Translations under genes and position numbers: made by a program
Assembly (NCBI GenBank): GCA_003117195.1
Contig: BDSI01000106.1
Span: forward strand, 264,452-328,451
Reading direction: 5' to 3'
Origin: Eudorina sp. 2006-703-Eu-15
Taxonomy: Eukaryota > Chlorophyta > Chlorophyceae > Chlamydomonadales > Volvocaceae
Length of the DNA stretch: 64,000 bases
Shown here: positions 1 to 13,459 of the stretch, one piece after another
How positions within the stretch are numbered: the stretch's first letter is position 1
How the letters are laid out: every line of letters begins with the position of its first letter
Notes under the pieces: generated by a model
Told to the model about the DNA's origin: nothing
Database searches by the model: none
The model's input: the letters and a program-made list of their open reading frames with translations, nothing else

Positions 1-297
1 CAATGCCCCTCTCAATGCCCCTCTCAATGCCCCTCTCAATGCCCCCCTCCCAATGCCCCTCTCAATGCCCCCTCCCAATGCCCCTCTCAATGCCCCCCTC
101 TCAATGCCCCTCCCAATGCCCCCTCCCAATGCCCCCTCCCAATGCCCCCCCTCCCAATACCCCCTCCCAATGCCCCCTCCCAATGCCCCCTCTCAATACC
201 CCCTCTCAATACCCCCTCCCAATGCCCTATCTCAATGCCCCTCCCAATGCCCCCTCCCAATACCCCCTCCCAATGCCCCCTCCCAATACCCCCTCAG
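1..297. repeat. Intronic 12-13-bp minisatellite (unit 1, left end cut by window)
   Basis: Tandem CCCCTCYCAATG units, with some C-run length variation, fill the sequence up to the AG at 296-297 that precedes the last RAD54 exon. Seen from unit 2, the same array lies between the penultimate and last RAD54 exons, so it is intronic. The pyrimidine-rich strand runs straight into the splice acceptor and probably serves as the polypyrimidine tract. Confidence 0.9.
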
Positions 298-1878
298 TCC
301 GGTGAGCCCGCGGAGGAGGACCTGGCCAACTGGGGTCACCACCCCTCCCCGGAGACAGTACCCGACGCCGTCATGCGGCGGGTGGCCGCCCCCGACGTCT
401 CCTTCATCTTCAGCTGTAGCGTGGCGGGGAAACCCATCGAGGGAGGAGACGAGGAGGATCGACGGCTGGCGGACCCGGCCGCCGCCGCAGCAGCAGCCGC
501 CACCGCTGTTGTGCAGGGCGCCAGGACCAGCACGGCGCGCGGCGGCGGCGGCGGGATGCGGCGGCTTGGCGGCCTGGCGGCGACGCCGCGGCTGTCGACG
601 CCGGCGGCGGCGGCGCAGCCGCCGAAGCCGCCGCCGTCGGCGACGCAGACGTGGAGAGCCGCACCCGTATCTGCAACGACGACACCGACGCCGACGGCGA
701 CGGCAACACCCGGTAGTCGTGGAGCTGCGCAGCAGTCTGCGTCTTCAGGTACGGCGGCGGCGGCGGCGGCAACGGCCAGGGCGGTGGCAGCCGCCGCCAC
801 GCCCCTGACGGCGGTGACGCTGCGGGTTCCATCCACCAGCCCGCCGGGTACCGCCGCCGCCGGATCTGGCCGGGCCGCCTACTCTCCTCCGTCAACCGTA
901 GCCGCAACGATGACGGCAACGACAACAGCAGCCGCGCCCGCGACTAACCACGCCGGGCCGCGCGCCGGCGCGCCGCCGCAGGCGCCGGGGCAGCTGCCGC
1001 CGCCGCATCACGCCGCAGTAGCACCCGCGGCTGCGGGCGGGAGCCGCACCCACGTCTCCCCTCCAGAGACCTCCGATGCCGTACGGACAGCATCGAGACA
1101 AGGTGCAGCGGAGGCAGCGGTGCCGCCGCCGCCGCCGGGCTCAACAAAGCCGCCGCCGGCGCCCGCGGCGGTGCCGCCTCCTCCGAAACCATCGGCACCA
1201 GGGACCCATAGGTCGGCCGCCACCGTTGCAGCCAGCCGGAGTACAGGTAGTGCCGGAAGCGGCAATAGCAGCGGCGGCAGTAGCAGGCAGCCCAGCAGCG
1301 TCACGGGCGCCGTGGTTTCAGGGGTCGGCGCGCTTGGTTCCGGAGCCGGCGGCAGGAGCACGGCTGCAGGAGCGGGGCCAGCAGCAGCAGCGGCCGGAGC
1401 GGCAGGCGGGAAGCCGGCAGCGCCGCCTGCATCCGCGTCAGCTGCTGTGGTGACGGGTCCGCCGAAGCCGGCGGGTCCGCCTCCTCCACAGCAACCGTTG
1501 CGGAGCTCGGCGGCGCCAAATGCCCCTCAGCAGCCCAGAGCTGCGGCGGCAACGGCGCCACCGCAGCCGAAGCCCACGGGCGCTGGGATGGCGGCGGCAG
1601 CGGCACCGCCGCATCAGCGGCAGGCCAGCTCAACGGGCCCCCGTCCTCCCGGAGCAGCAGCAATGGCCGGTCCTCCCGGGTCCGCACCGGGTTCAGCCCT
1701 TGCAGTAGCGGCGGCAGCAGCTCCAAAACCCGGGGCGGCGGCGGTGACGGGATCTGTCCGGCCCCGGACAGCCATGGAGGGGGCGGGTGGGGCCCCGCTG
1801 ATTTCGGAGGCGCCCAAACCCAAGCGCCAGCGGGCGCCGGGCTGGTACATCGACTCCGACGACGAAGACTTTCGCTGA
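298..1878 (+). CDS. RAD54: RAD54-type DNA repair translocase, terminal exon only (gene starts outside window)
   Basis: This is the 3'-terminal exon of a SNF2-family RAD54 protein, which remodels chromatin and drives RAD51 filaments in homologous recombination. The exon opens after a CCCTCAG acceptor with SGEPAEEDLANWGHH, followed by VPDAVMRR and DVSFIFSCSVAGKP. This matches the C-terminal EEDL-WGHH...VPD...V-F-F...GK block of plant RAD54. About 430 residues of Ala/Pro/Gly-rich low complexity follow, ending in a conserved-looking KPKRQRAPGWYIDSDDEDFR and a TGA. The ATPase motor lies upstream, outside the window. A penultimate exon is visible only in the duplicate (16033-16317). Family assignment is by recalled motif similarity. 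The long tail is unlike animal or plant RAD54, and its boundaries are less certain than the first 60 residues. Confidence 0.8.
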   Translation, partial: SGEPAEEDLANWGHHPSPETVPDAVMRRVAAPDVSFIFSCSVAGKPIEGGDEEDRRLADPAAAAAAAATAVVQGARTSTARGGGGGMRRLGGLAATPRLSTPAAAAQPPKPPPSATQTWRAAPVSATTTPTPTATATPGSRGAAQQSASSGTAAAAAATARAVAAAATPLTAVTLRVPSTSPPGTAAAGSGRAAYSPPSTVAATMTATTTAAAPATNHAGPRAGAPPQAPGQLPPPHHAAVAPAAAGGSRTHVSPPETSDAVRTASRQGAAEAAVPPPPPGSTKPPPAPAAVPPPPKPSAPGTHRSAATVAASRSTGSAGSGNSSGGSSRQPSSVTGAVVSGVGALGSGAGGRSTAAGAGPAAAAAGAAGGKPAAPPASASAAVVTGPPKPAGPPPPQQPLRSSAAPNAPQQPRAAAATAPPQPKPTGAGMAAAAAPPHQRQASSTGPRPPGAAAMAGPPGSAPGSALAVAAAAAPKPGAAAVTGSVRPRTAMEGAGGAPLISEAPKPKRQRAPGWYIDSDDEDFR

Positions 1879-6311
<4,433 letters not shown>

Positions 6312-7679
6312 GGGCTGGTGGGGGGGGCTAGCCGGGGTGTCGCGTCCTCTATCTGGGCAGTGGACTGGGGGAACCCGGGGCACCCATACCCGGACCCAGA
6401 CCCCGGGGGACCTGGTTCCGATCTGGATCCGATCTGGATCCGGGCGCGGCGCGCAGGGTGGCCCTCACCCTGGTGGGTGGCAGCAGGAGGAGGCGCAGGG
6501 CGGGTGGATGTATGGGATCCGAGTTAGACGCTGCACCGGACGCGACCGCTCCCCTCATGAGTTCCAGGCACCCTTCCGGCTTCAGGTGCAGTCCGTTGCA
6601 GACGTGGCTCGCAATCCGCAGGACGTCCGGGTCCGAGGCTGGCAGTGCAAGAAGTCCGGAAGTTGACTCGAGGAGTGCGCTGCGTAGGGGAGCACGCTGG
6701 CAGCGTGCGTCGTCTTCCTCGCAAGGAAGCGGCTTGGTGGGGAGGAGGGAATAGCCGCTCAGGCAGGCCCAGGACGTATTTGACGTCTTATGTGATGACT
6801 TGGCAAACGCTCCTGTCGACAGGGACTCAAGACTACGGAACGTGAGGCGTCTGTCTCTATGACGAGCAAGTATAGACAGCTTCGCGGTCGCTGGCAATGC
6901 TGCTTTGTTTTTCGACAGCCTGGCCAACAGGGGCGCTTTACAGCCCGAGCGCAACGAGTCCGCATAGCAACGTCGCATAGCAGTCTGGGCTCGGAGTCTT
7001 GGGGCATAGGAGGCGCGTCACCGGCAGGTACGGTACGTAATACTTCCGAACAAATTGATAGCGGCGGAAGAGGATCTAAAGCCACGCGCGTGGACGAGGG
7101 TTGTCCTCCAACCCCGCGCCGCGCATGAGGGACAGCAGCTGATTCCGACAGCCGCGTCCTGGGCAAAGACGGCGCCTCGTCCGCGCGCACAGCGTTCCGC
7201 CTACGAGGATATCCCTGATCACGTGGCGCTGGATGTCACGGCCAAAGTGATCAGCGTGTGCATGGACGTCATGAGAAGCAAGGTACTGCACCGAACATCG
7301 GAGGGCGCAGCAAGCCACTCGCTTCAGAAGTGCAAGCGCCAGCTGTCCGATGACAGCGCCACCGATTTGCACAGGCAGGCAGCATCCTTCTTTCCGTCCT
7401 CGTACCGACCATGCTCGATGTTGTGACCTAAGTATGGTGAAACCCTCAATGTGATTGGAATGATTACAAGTGCTATCTTGCATGGATACTAATCGGCTGA
7501 TCCAACGTGCGAGGCACTAAGCAACTGACAGGTTGTCGGTTTTCGCAAGTGTGACAGCCGCGTATTTGAACGGTCACGTCGATTCGCATGTCCTGTCAAG
7601 GAAGTCCTGCAGGGCTACGATCAACGGTTGCCGGTCGTATATAATTAGGTGCGGCTCTGCGTGATCGTGCCCACAACCG
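6312..7679. other. Downstream flank of RIO2 (unit 1)
   Basis: No recognisable gene. The sequence matches 25149-25917 up to the TCTAAAG at 7075-7081, which is the empty target site of the 8.6-kb element in unit 2. About 375 bases (7187-7562) are absent from unit 2. That stretch holds an open frame ending ...SSYRPCSML at 7426 that could be an exon, but I cannot support it further. Confidence 0.5.
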
Positions 7680-7808
7680 GTTCGGAGAACAAACTTCCTT
7701 GCCCGTTGATGTGTGCCGCAAAAAAATACTTTGACCGTACCAAACCAAACCAAACCAAAAAATGAAGTTGCGGCACACACCAACGGGCAGGAAGTTTGTT
7801 CTCCGAAC
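7680..7808. repeat. Foldback hairpin repeat (unit 1 copy)
   Basis: Arms of 42 and 41 bases (7680-7721 and 7768-7808) are near-perfect inverted complements, starting GTTCGGAGAACAAACTTCC and ending in the reverse. They are separated by a 46-base loop rich in CAAAC repeats. A second copy lies at 34779-34912 in unit 2, with a loop one repeat longer. It may be a small foldback/MITE-type element, but no target duplication is visible. Confidence 0.7.
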
Positions 7809-8186
7809 AGCCATAACTTGACTTTGATCGCACCATTCCACGTCCTGCTACTGCTTTGCGTCAACGCTTCCGGCGCTCGAACTTATTAAGCTCCTGCCCG
7901 TGTAGTAGCCCAACTGCATCCAAGGAGCCTTAAGGGCTGCTGGAGTACAGCTGGGAATGGCCAGCGCGGCTCTCGGCTCGCGTCGGTTCCCGGCGCAGCG
8001 CCTTTCGCCGGTAAGCTCACTTTGTTTGTGGCCGCAAGGATAGCCGGCCGTGCTGATTCTTGAAAGTCAAGGCTGGAAGCCTCAAGATGCTGACAAGGCT
8101 GGCAGCCCCATGATGCTGACAACGCTCGCGCGCTAAAGGCTACACTCATACCCTGTTAATCGCGCCCTCTGCTTACCTGCTTATAG

Positions 8187-8420
8187 TCACGCTGCCGTCG
8201 GGGCGTGTGCGTGGCGCTGGCGCTGGCGGTGGTGAGCTCTGCGGCGCCGCTGCCGGCTGCAGCCGCTTCCAGGGCGGAGTTGCGGGAGAAGGCGCGGGCG
8301 GAGGAGGCGGAGAAGGCGCGGGACGCGGAGAAGGCGCGGGCGGACGCGGAGAAGGCGCGGGCGGACGCGGAGAAGGCGCGGGCGGACACAGAGAAGGCGC
8401 GGAACATCTGGGCGCGTGTG
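8187..8420 (+). CDS. Exon-like segment with 21-bp coiled-coil VNTR (unit 1)
   Basis: The segment has a TTATAG acceptor before 8187 and a GTGAGTG donor after 8420. The frame reads SRCRRGVCVALALAVVSSAA..., then RAELREKARAEEAEK and heptad-like AEKARAD repeats encoded by a 21-base unit, ending NIWARV. The hydrophobic run followed by a charged helix suggests a membrane anchor plus coiled coil. No ATG is seen in frame inside the exon, so this would be an internal exon. The unit 2 copy (35291-35566) is 42 bases longer, exactly two more repeat units, so the frame is kept. I do not recognise the family, and neighbouring exons are not identified. Confidence 0.4.
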
Positions 8421-8993
8421 GTGAGTGCGCAATGAGTGTGTTCGCAGCCCGTGTGTGTGTGCACACATATGTTCCAAACCTTGCGGAGATTGCGTGTTTT
8501 GATGGCAGAGGTCGACTGCGCAGGTGGCGGGGGTGGCAGCTCTCACCATCATGGTGCTCATGTGGCAATTCTACGCTACGGCACTTCGAAGGCTGCCCCC
8601 TACGAGCATGCTGATCAAGGGACTTCGACGTTCGTCAGGGGTCTGACCACAAGCTTGATGTTCGGTGCCTCCCGCTCCGCAGACGTGGACAGCGATCATT
8701 CGGGTCGGCTGGGCCCTGTTCTGCCACAGCCTGCTGGCAGCTGGCACCGACCTTGTCATGGTGCTAGGGTTGGCGCCCCCATTTGAGGCGTGTAGCAATG
8801 CGTCTGAACTCGTGAGGATCCTGTCGGGGGCGTTTTGAGGAGCGCACTTAGGAACATTCGGCGGCGGCGGTGGCGGCGGCTTTGCACATAGGGGAATGGA
8901 GTGCATTTGGCTCGGTGGTTTCTGCCGCATGTCGACCATATGTGTAGACACGTACTGGCCCCACAGGGGGATGGGTTGGAGCAGGACTTGCAG

Positions 8994-9237
8994 GATGACT
9001 CGGGGCTGTAAGCCTGGCTTACACTCCCCCCCTTTAGAACCGAGTGTCCTCACCGTTCTGCTGGAGTGCCACAGAGCCCTACCTCTCCGCGGAGAGGATA
9101 TCCTTACGCTGCTTATGTGACCCAAGGGGATCGAACCGATGACCTCGGCTTTGCCAGGTTTATCGCACCATCTCGATACCAATTGTAAGCACAAAGGCAT
9201 AACCCGGGATGACTCGGGGCTGTAACCCAGGCTTACA
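8994..9237 (-). mobile_element. TRIM-like miniature LTR element (unit 1, one LTR truncated)
   Basis: Read on the minus strand: a 54-bp 5' terminal repeat (9184-9237), a primer-binding-like TTGGTATCGAGATGG directly after it, about 150 bases with no ORF, a purine tract TAAAGGGGGGGAG, and a 3' terminal repeat cut to about 30 bp (8994-9023). The complete relative is at 38807-39082. The sequence to its right (9238 onward) no longer aligns with unit 2, so this copy sits at a break in the duplication alignment. Confidence 0.75.
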
Positions 9238-9239
9238 GT

Positions 9240-9722
9240 TCAGGCGGACGATATCAGGAGATTGTGACAGACATTTACCTCGCCGCGCTTGGAAATTCGT
9301 CCACTGTTGTGGACTTGCAGTTCCTCGAGGAGCTCGGCGTCCAAAATCACGGGCTCCTCGGCTAGAAGCAGCACGGCATCCTGCAAAACCTGGGCTCCTG
9401 GCCCCGTGATATTGCCAAATTTGGCGCCCAACATTGCACCAGACCAACCGCCGTTCGACTTGCCAGACTGTACAAAGTACATCACACTGGCTGTTGGGCT
9501 CACACTGGCTGTTGGGCAGGTGGTCACCATCTCCAAAGCCGCCCCATACATGACAGTGTTTTGCGAGCCGTTGTGCTTGCTCTGGTACTTGCTCAATGCC
9601 CTCCGGATGGCCACATCCTCCTGACTTTCACCAAGGTCACGGGGTTTGGGTATATGCCCTGAGCAGCTGCTGCCAGTGGATCCCGCAGCCAAGCAGTATG
9701 CTGCAGAAGATAAAGACGCCAA
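9240..9722 (-). pseudogene. C-terminal part of an unknown, interrupted minus-strand gene
   Basis: The 160-residue open frame starts MASLSSAAYCLAAG and contains YQSKHNGSQNTVMYGAALEM and GGWSGAMLGAKFGNITGPGA. It ends within a few residues of the TRIM element at 9237. No family is recognised. It lies downstream, on the same strand, of the repeat-rich frame at 9938-11611. A LINE 3' end separates them, so the two are plausibly pieces of one disrupted gene. The frame could also be unrelated. Confidence 0.35.
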
Positions 9723-9759
9723 GGTGATATTCTTGTATCCTTATCAAGCTGGTCGAAAG

Positions 9760-9947
9760 CGTTGTCACGGATAGGGTCATGCCCAGCAACAGGACGCCGG
9801 GCTGGCACACGTGGCCTCGCTGCCCACTCCAGCCCGGGCGCCAGGACGCCGGCCTGGTGCACGCGGCCTCGCTGCTCCGGCCTGGGTGCCAGGAAGCCGG
9901 GCTGGCATATGGGCATATGGTCCGCTGTAACGTTCATTCATTCATAT
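9760..9947 (+). mobile_element. 5'-truncated LINE 3' end with CATT tail
   Basis: It ends GGTCCGCTGTAACGTTCATT CATT CAT. The same GGTCCGCTGTAAC core ends the LINE at 44754-45625 and the minus-strand fragment at 29415. Upstream is a ~55-bp direct duplication of GC-rich sequence (GGCCTCGCTG...GCCAG). The left border is not defined. The element lies opposite to, and interrupts, the minus-strand reading frame that ends at 9938. Confidence 0.5.
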
Positions 9948-11611
9948 GGATGGGGCGCCTGGGGTCCGCCGATAGGCGCGTCCGGGTCCGTGCCTACCGT
10001 GGGCTGTCGCTGCAGTGGGGGCAGAAGAGTGCCTGCTGGACCTGCTTGGCGATCTGGCATCGCTGCTGCAAAATGGGCTTGCCAGTCGGTTGCAGCAGTG
10101 ATATCTGCCCCTAGCTGCTGAACTTCTTCGTCCGCTAGGATCACCCCAAGGCCCGCAGGCGACATAAACCCGGGGGAATCCCCACCAAGAAGTGCCTGGA
10201 ACGGCCCCAGTGCAACAGGGCTTGCCACAGTTCCCGCTGCAGCGTCTGTGTGTCCTGGCAGAATGCATTGCCGCTGCTGCTCGCGGTGCTGCTCGAACCC
10301 CATCAGTCCATTCCGCAACAGCCAATTGGTGTTGTGGTCATTGATACCTTCTGTGACGAATCCGGCCTCATGCTCCGTGGGTTGCTGTGATGGTGAAGGT
10401 GACGGACTAGGCGCTGCAGTGACGCCTGTGTCTTTGGAGTTTGCCTCCTGATCCGGTTGCTTCTGCACGGTCAGGTCTGGGACCCCCACCACAATATCGG
10501 CGGCATCTTGACCAGAAGCCCCTAGTTCGGGTTGATGTAATGCCGGCCCATAGATGCTCGGCATGGCCACATACTGCTGCTCCTCAGGCCCCACATTAGT
10601 CAACGCCACATCCGCAATGCCTCCTGCGTCCGCCGTCAACACTGCAGGCATTTGCCTGGTTGTGGCGGACATATACTGATGGCCCTCAACATTGACACGC
10701 TGGATGTCCGCTGCAACGGTCGCGGGGGAAGGCCGGCCCCGATCATGCTGCATGTGCGGTCCTGGAACGCCCGTCTGACAAGCCTGTTCTTCGGTTCGCT
10801 CCAATGTAGCTGCCGCTGTCACTCCATCCACGCCAAAAGCACCGACAGACCTTGTTGTGCTGTCGTGCAATAAAAGCGCCGGACACCCGGTCGTGAGCAT
10901 CGAATGACACAGCTGCACCCCCTTAAACTTCATCGGTCGAACTACTCTTTCAGGAGTTATGTGTGTCCGGAGAGGCTGCACATCCACCGACGGGCCCGCA
11001 GCGGTTTCACCTGAAGGCTGCGCGCCCGCCGACGGATCCGCAGCGGTTTCGCCTGAAGGCTGCACACCCGCCGACGGAGCTGTTCGGCGGTCACGGAGAG
11101 GCTGCACGTCCGCCGACGGGCCCACAGCGGTTTCGCCTGAAGGTTGCGCGCCCGCCGATGGATCCACAGCGGTTTCGCCTGGAGGCTGCACGTCCGCCGA
11201 CGGGCCCGCAGCGGTTTCACCTGAAGGCTGCGCGCCCGCCGACGGATCCGCAGCGGTTTCGGCTGAAGGCTGCGCGCCCGCCGACGGATCCGCAGCGGTT
11301 TCACCTGAAGGCTGCACGTCCGCCGACGGGCCCGCAGCGGTTTCACCTGAAGGCTGCGCGCCCGCCGACGGATCCGCAGCGGTTTCGGCTGAAGGCTGCA
11401 CGCCCGCCGACGGATCCGCAGCGGTTTCACCTGAAGGCTGCGCGCCCGCCGATGGATCCGCAGCGGTTTCGCCTGAAGGCTGCGCGTCCACCGACAGGTC
11501 TAACAGGTCCGCAGCGGTTTCGCCTGAAGGTTGATGGACGACCAGCACGACTTCCTGCATCAAGTCACGCCCATGTTCCAGCTCCACCTCGTGTCGTCGG
11601 TGGGGTGACAA
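9938..11611 (-). CDS. Unknown protein with 14-residue QPSGETAADPSAGA repeats, 3'-interrupted
   Basis: A 557-codon open frame with no recognised domain. Residues about 27-225 are some 13-14 copies of a 14-residue unit (consensus QPSGETAADPSAGA, alternating with QPSGETAAGPSADV) encoded by a 42-bp tandem repeat. The rest is non-repetitive and soluble-looking (VRPMKFKGVQLCHSMLTTG, HDSTTRSVGAFGVDG, a PSPSPSPSQQP linker, TNWLLRNGLMGF). Its stop codon lies in the CATT tail of the LINE fragment ending at 9947, so the natural C-terminus has probably been displaced, possibly to 9240-9722. An upstream exon may lie at 12019-12330. It has no counterpart in unit 2. Confidence 0.45.
   Translation of the reverse strand: MSPHRRHEVELEHGRDLMQEVVLVVHQPSGETAADLLDLSVDAQPSGETAADPSAGAQPSGETAADPSAGVQPSAETAADPSAGAQPSGETAAGPSADVQPSGETAADPSAGAQPSAETAADPSAGAQPSGETAAGPSADVQPPGETAVDPSAGAQPSGETAVGPSADVQPLRDRRTAPSAGVQPSGETAADPSAGAQPSGETAAGPSVDVQPLRTHITPERVVRPMKFKGVQLCHSMLTTGCPALLLHDSTTRSVGAFGVDGVTAAATLERTEEQACQTGVPGPHMQHDRGRPSPATVAADIQRVNVEGHQYMSATTRQMPAVLTADAGGIADVALTNVGPEEQQYVAMPSIYGPALHQPELGASGQDAADIVVGVPDLTVQKQPDQEANSKDTGVTAAPSPSPSPSQQPTEHEAGFVTEGINDHNTNWLLRNGLMGFEQHREQQRQCILPGHTDAAAGTVASPVALGPFQALLGGDSPGFMSPAGLGVILADEEVQQLGADITAATDWQAHFAAAMPDRQAGPAGTLLPPLQRQPTVGTDPDAPIGGPQAPHPYE
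10966..11545. repeat. 42-bp coding minisatellite
   Basis: About 13-14 tandem units of 42 bp, alternating between two subtypes: CCCGCCGACGGATCCGCAG and TCCGCCGACGGGCCCGCAG. The period is a multiple of three, so the minus-strand frame stays open across it. Confidence 0.85.
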
Positions 11612-12018
11612 TTCACCTGCGTCCAGTGCAGAGATACCCAGCTCTTATGCGCCCGGTTGCTGCTGTATTTGAATTTGCGTAATGGTGTTCAATGTGTAAC
11701 CACATTCCAGTTCAGCCAAATACAGGTTTTCGACTAAAGAAGCTTACTAAATGACTAACAATACCAACAACATGGTAGTGCCATGGTGTTTCCCCGATCC
11801 CCCAAGCTCACCATGCAGAAAGGATGGAGGCTCATACCGGGGTGGTGCGACTGACGGCCCCGGGTCTTCAGCTCTTAGCTGGGCTGCCGTATACTTGGTG
11901 CACGACTGCATGCATGTACCCACAACATGCCCTGTTTTAATTGTCCAATGCAACTTGCAACCTCGCCCCCTGCTGTGGCCACGCACCATGCATGCCACCA
12001 GTCTTCTTGAGAAGCTGC

Positions 12019-12330
12019 TCATGGAGTGTCGCCTCGCGGCGGGTCCGCGGCCGATTGGATGGTGGTGATCCCAGCCAAGGCTTGCGCAATGGTGGCCATT
12101 TGTGCAGCGCGCTGCATGTTCTCTGCCCAGACCTGGTCTCCACATGTCACCCCGGGCAGCTGATCTGACAGACCGGTTCCTGGTTCGTCATTGTTCACCC
12201 TGACCGGAAGCCATGTCGTACACACACCGTGAGGTGAACGGATTCGAAAACACAAGTCGATCCATTTTGTTTCAGCATACCTGGCGACAAGATACTTCTG
12301 CAAGCACGTGACATTCAGGGAAGGCTGCAC
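12019..12330 (-). CDS. Possible upstream exon of the unknown minus-strand gene
   Basis: An open frame reading NVTCLQKYLVARYAETKWID, then FRIRSPHGVCTTWLPVRVNN, then GVTCGDQVWAENMQRAAQ. Composition looks like a folded protein and unlike the surrounding low-complexity frames. A GTGCAG acceptor-like site lies just 5' of it. No family is recognised. It sits upstream of the repeat-rich frame on the same strand, so it may be an exon of the same gene. The splice junctions are not proven. Confidence 0.3.
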   Translation of the reverse strand: MQPSLNVTCLQKYLVARYAETKWIDLCFRIRSPHGVCTTWLPVRVNNDEPGTGLSDQLPGVTCGDQVWAENMQRAAQMATIAQALAGITTIQSAADPPRGDTP

Positions 12331-12339
12331 TTACTGCCG

Positions 12340-12470
12340 CAGCTGCTGCATCGGCTGTGGTTGCGGCTCCGGCGGCTGTGGTTTGTACGGCTGCGTTGGC
12401 TGCATCAGTGAAGGTGGCGGTGTGTACGGCTATGGCTCCAACGGCTGCAGCTGCTGGACCAGGTAACCAG
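12340..12470 (-). other. Ala-rich coding-like block shared with unit 2
   Basis: The minus strand reads as an Ala/Thr-rich stretch (AAGAATTADAAAAAVSAAF). The homologous block at 38700-38800 and 39083-39128 is split by the TRIM element. Function unknown. Confidence 0.4.
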
Positions 12471-12475
12471 CATGA

Positions 12476-13459
12476 CAAGTAGGGGGTCGGCTTCCTTGAA
12501 GCCGGAAACGGGCGGGGCCCCCTACAATCCGTACAGGCCGCTTGCTTTACAACGAAAACTCTATTACCGCGCAAGAGTGTGAGAGAGTGAAAGGGTGCCA
12601 TTGAGGGTGTCGTTGATGTTGAAGGTGGATCGGCGTGTATAGATTCAGCAAGCTCAAGCAGGTAGGTAGCCCCGAAACCAACCTGCAGTACACGGCGGTC
12701 ATGGCATCTGCATTATCACTATCGTAACGCTAGTCGCCTCTGCATTACCACATCCGTCTGTCAAGCAGATGATCACAAATCAAGCTTGAAGCATTCTGGC
12801 CGTGAAACTGTCGTTGTTTGGTCCGTCGGCATGCTTGCAACCTTCTGCTGCACGCGTGGAGCAGACGTGAACCTCTAAAGTTTGCTACAATAGTTACATA
12901 GCAATGTAAAGCAAAAGCAGGGTGCAAAAAAGTCGCGGTGAGAGCCGGACTTCGGGCCATCGGACTGGAGAACTCCTTGGTACTCGGTATGCTATCCCTT
13001 TGCATCTTAAAACTTTGATTCAATACATAATGTTGAATTGTATTCATCTGGCAAAACAGAAAGGCAAATCTTGGTGTTGGTGGCATCTTGATGTTCAAAC
13101 ATCAGAACACTGTGGAAGTTCAATTTAGCACGCGCCACCTGCCCCTAATCCAAGTATTCATCACGCGGCACCTGTTGCAACAAACATGAGCGCGAGATGC
13201 GTTGGGTGGATGTTGACTCGGGTCCATGGAGACCGCGGAGCTTTACTTTGACCGTTTGTGCGCAAAGAATTTTTTTCAGCCAAACCAAAGTTACCTTGCA
13301 ATAGAGGACAATTAATATGACAAACATAGCGAATTAGTTTAGCGGATACTGAACATTTTGCCGTTACCGGACACACGGACACACGGACACACGGACGGAC
13401 ATGGGCAATCCTAGGGGGCGGGGCCCCCCGAACGCGCTTCGCGCTGGGGCCCCGCCCAA
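12476..13459. other. ~984-bp insertion specific to unit 1, bounded by GC-rich palindromes
   Basis: Unit 2 joins ...CCAGCATGA directly to AAAGACATG... (about 39131), while unit 1 has this extra block. Its left end can fold (GTAGGGGG ... CCCCCTAC around GGCTTCCTTGAAGCC). Its right end is a perfect GGGCGGGGCCCC / GGGGCCCCGCCC hairpin around 13416-13457, preceded by four CGGACACA-type microsatellite units. The interior is markedly AT-richer than its surroundings. No ORF of note and no clear target duplication. Confidence 0.55.
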
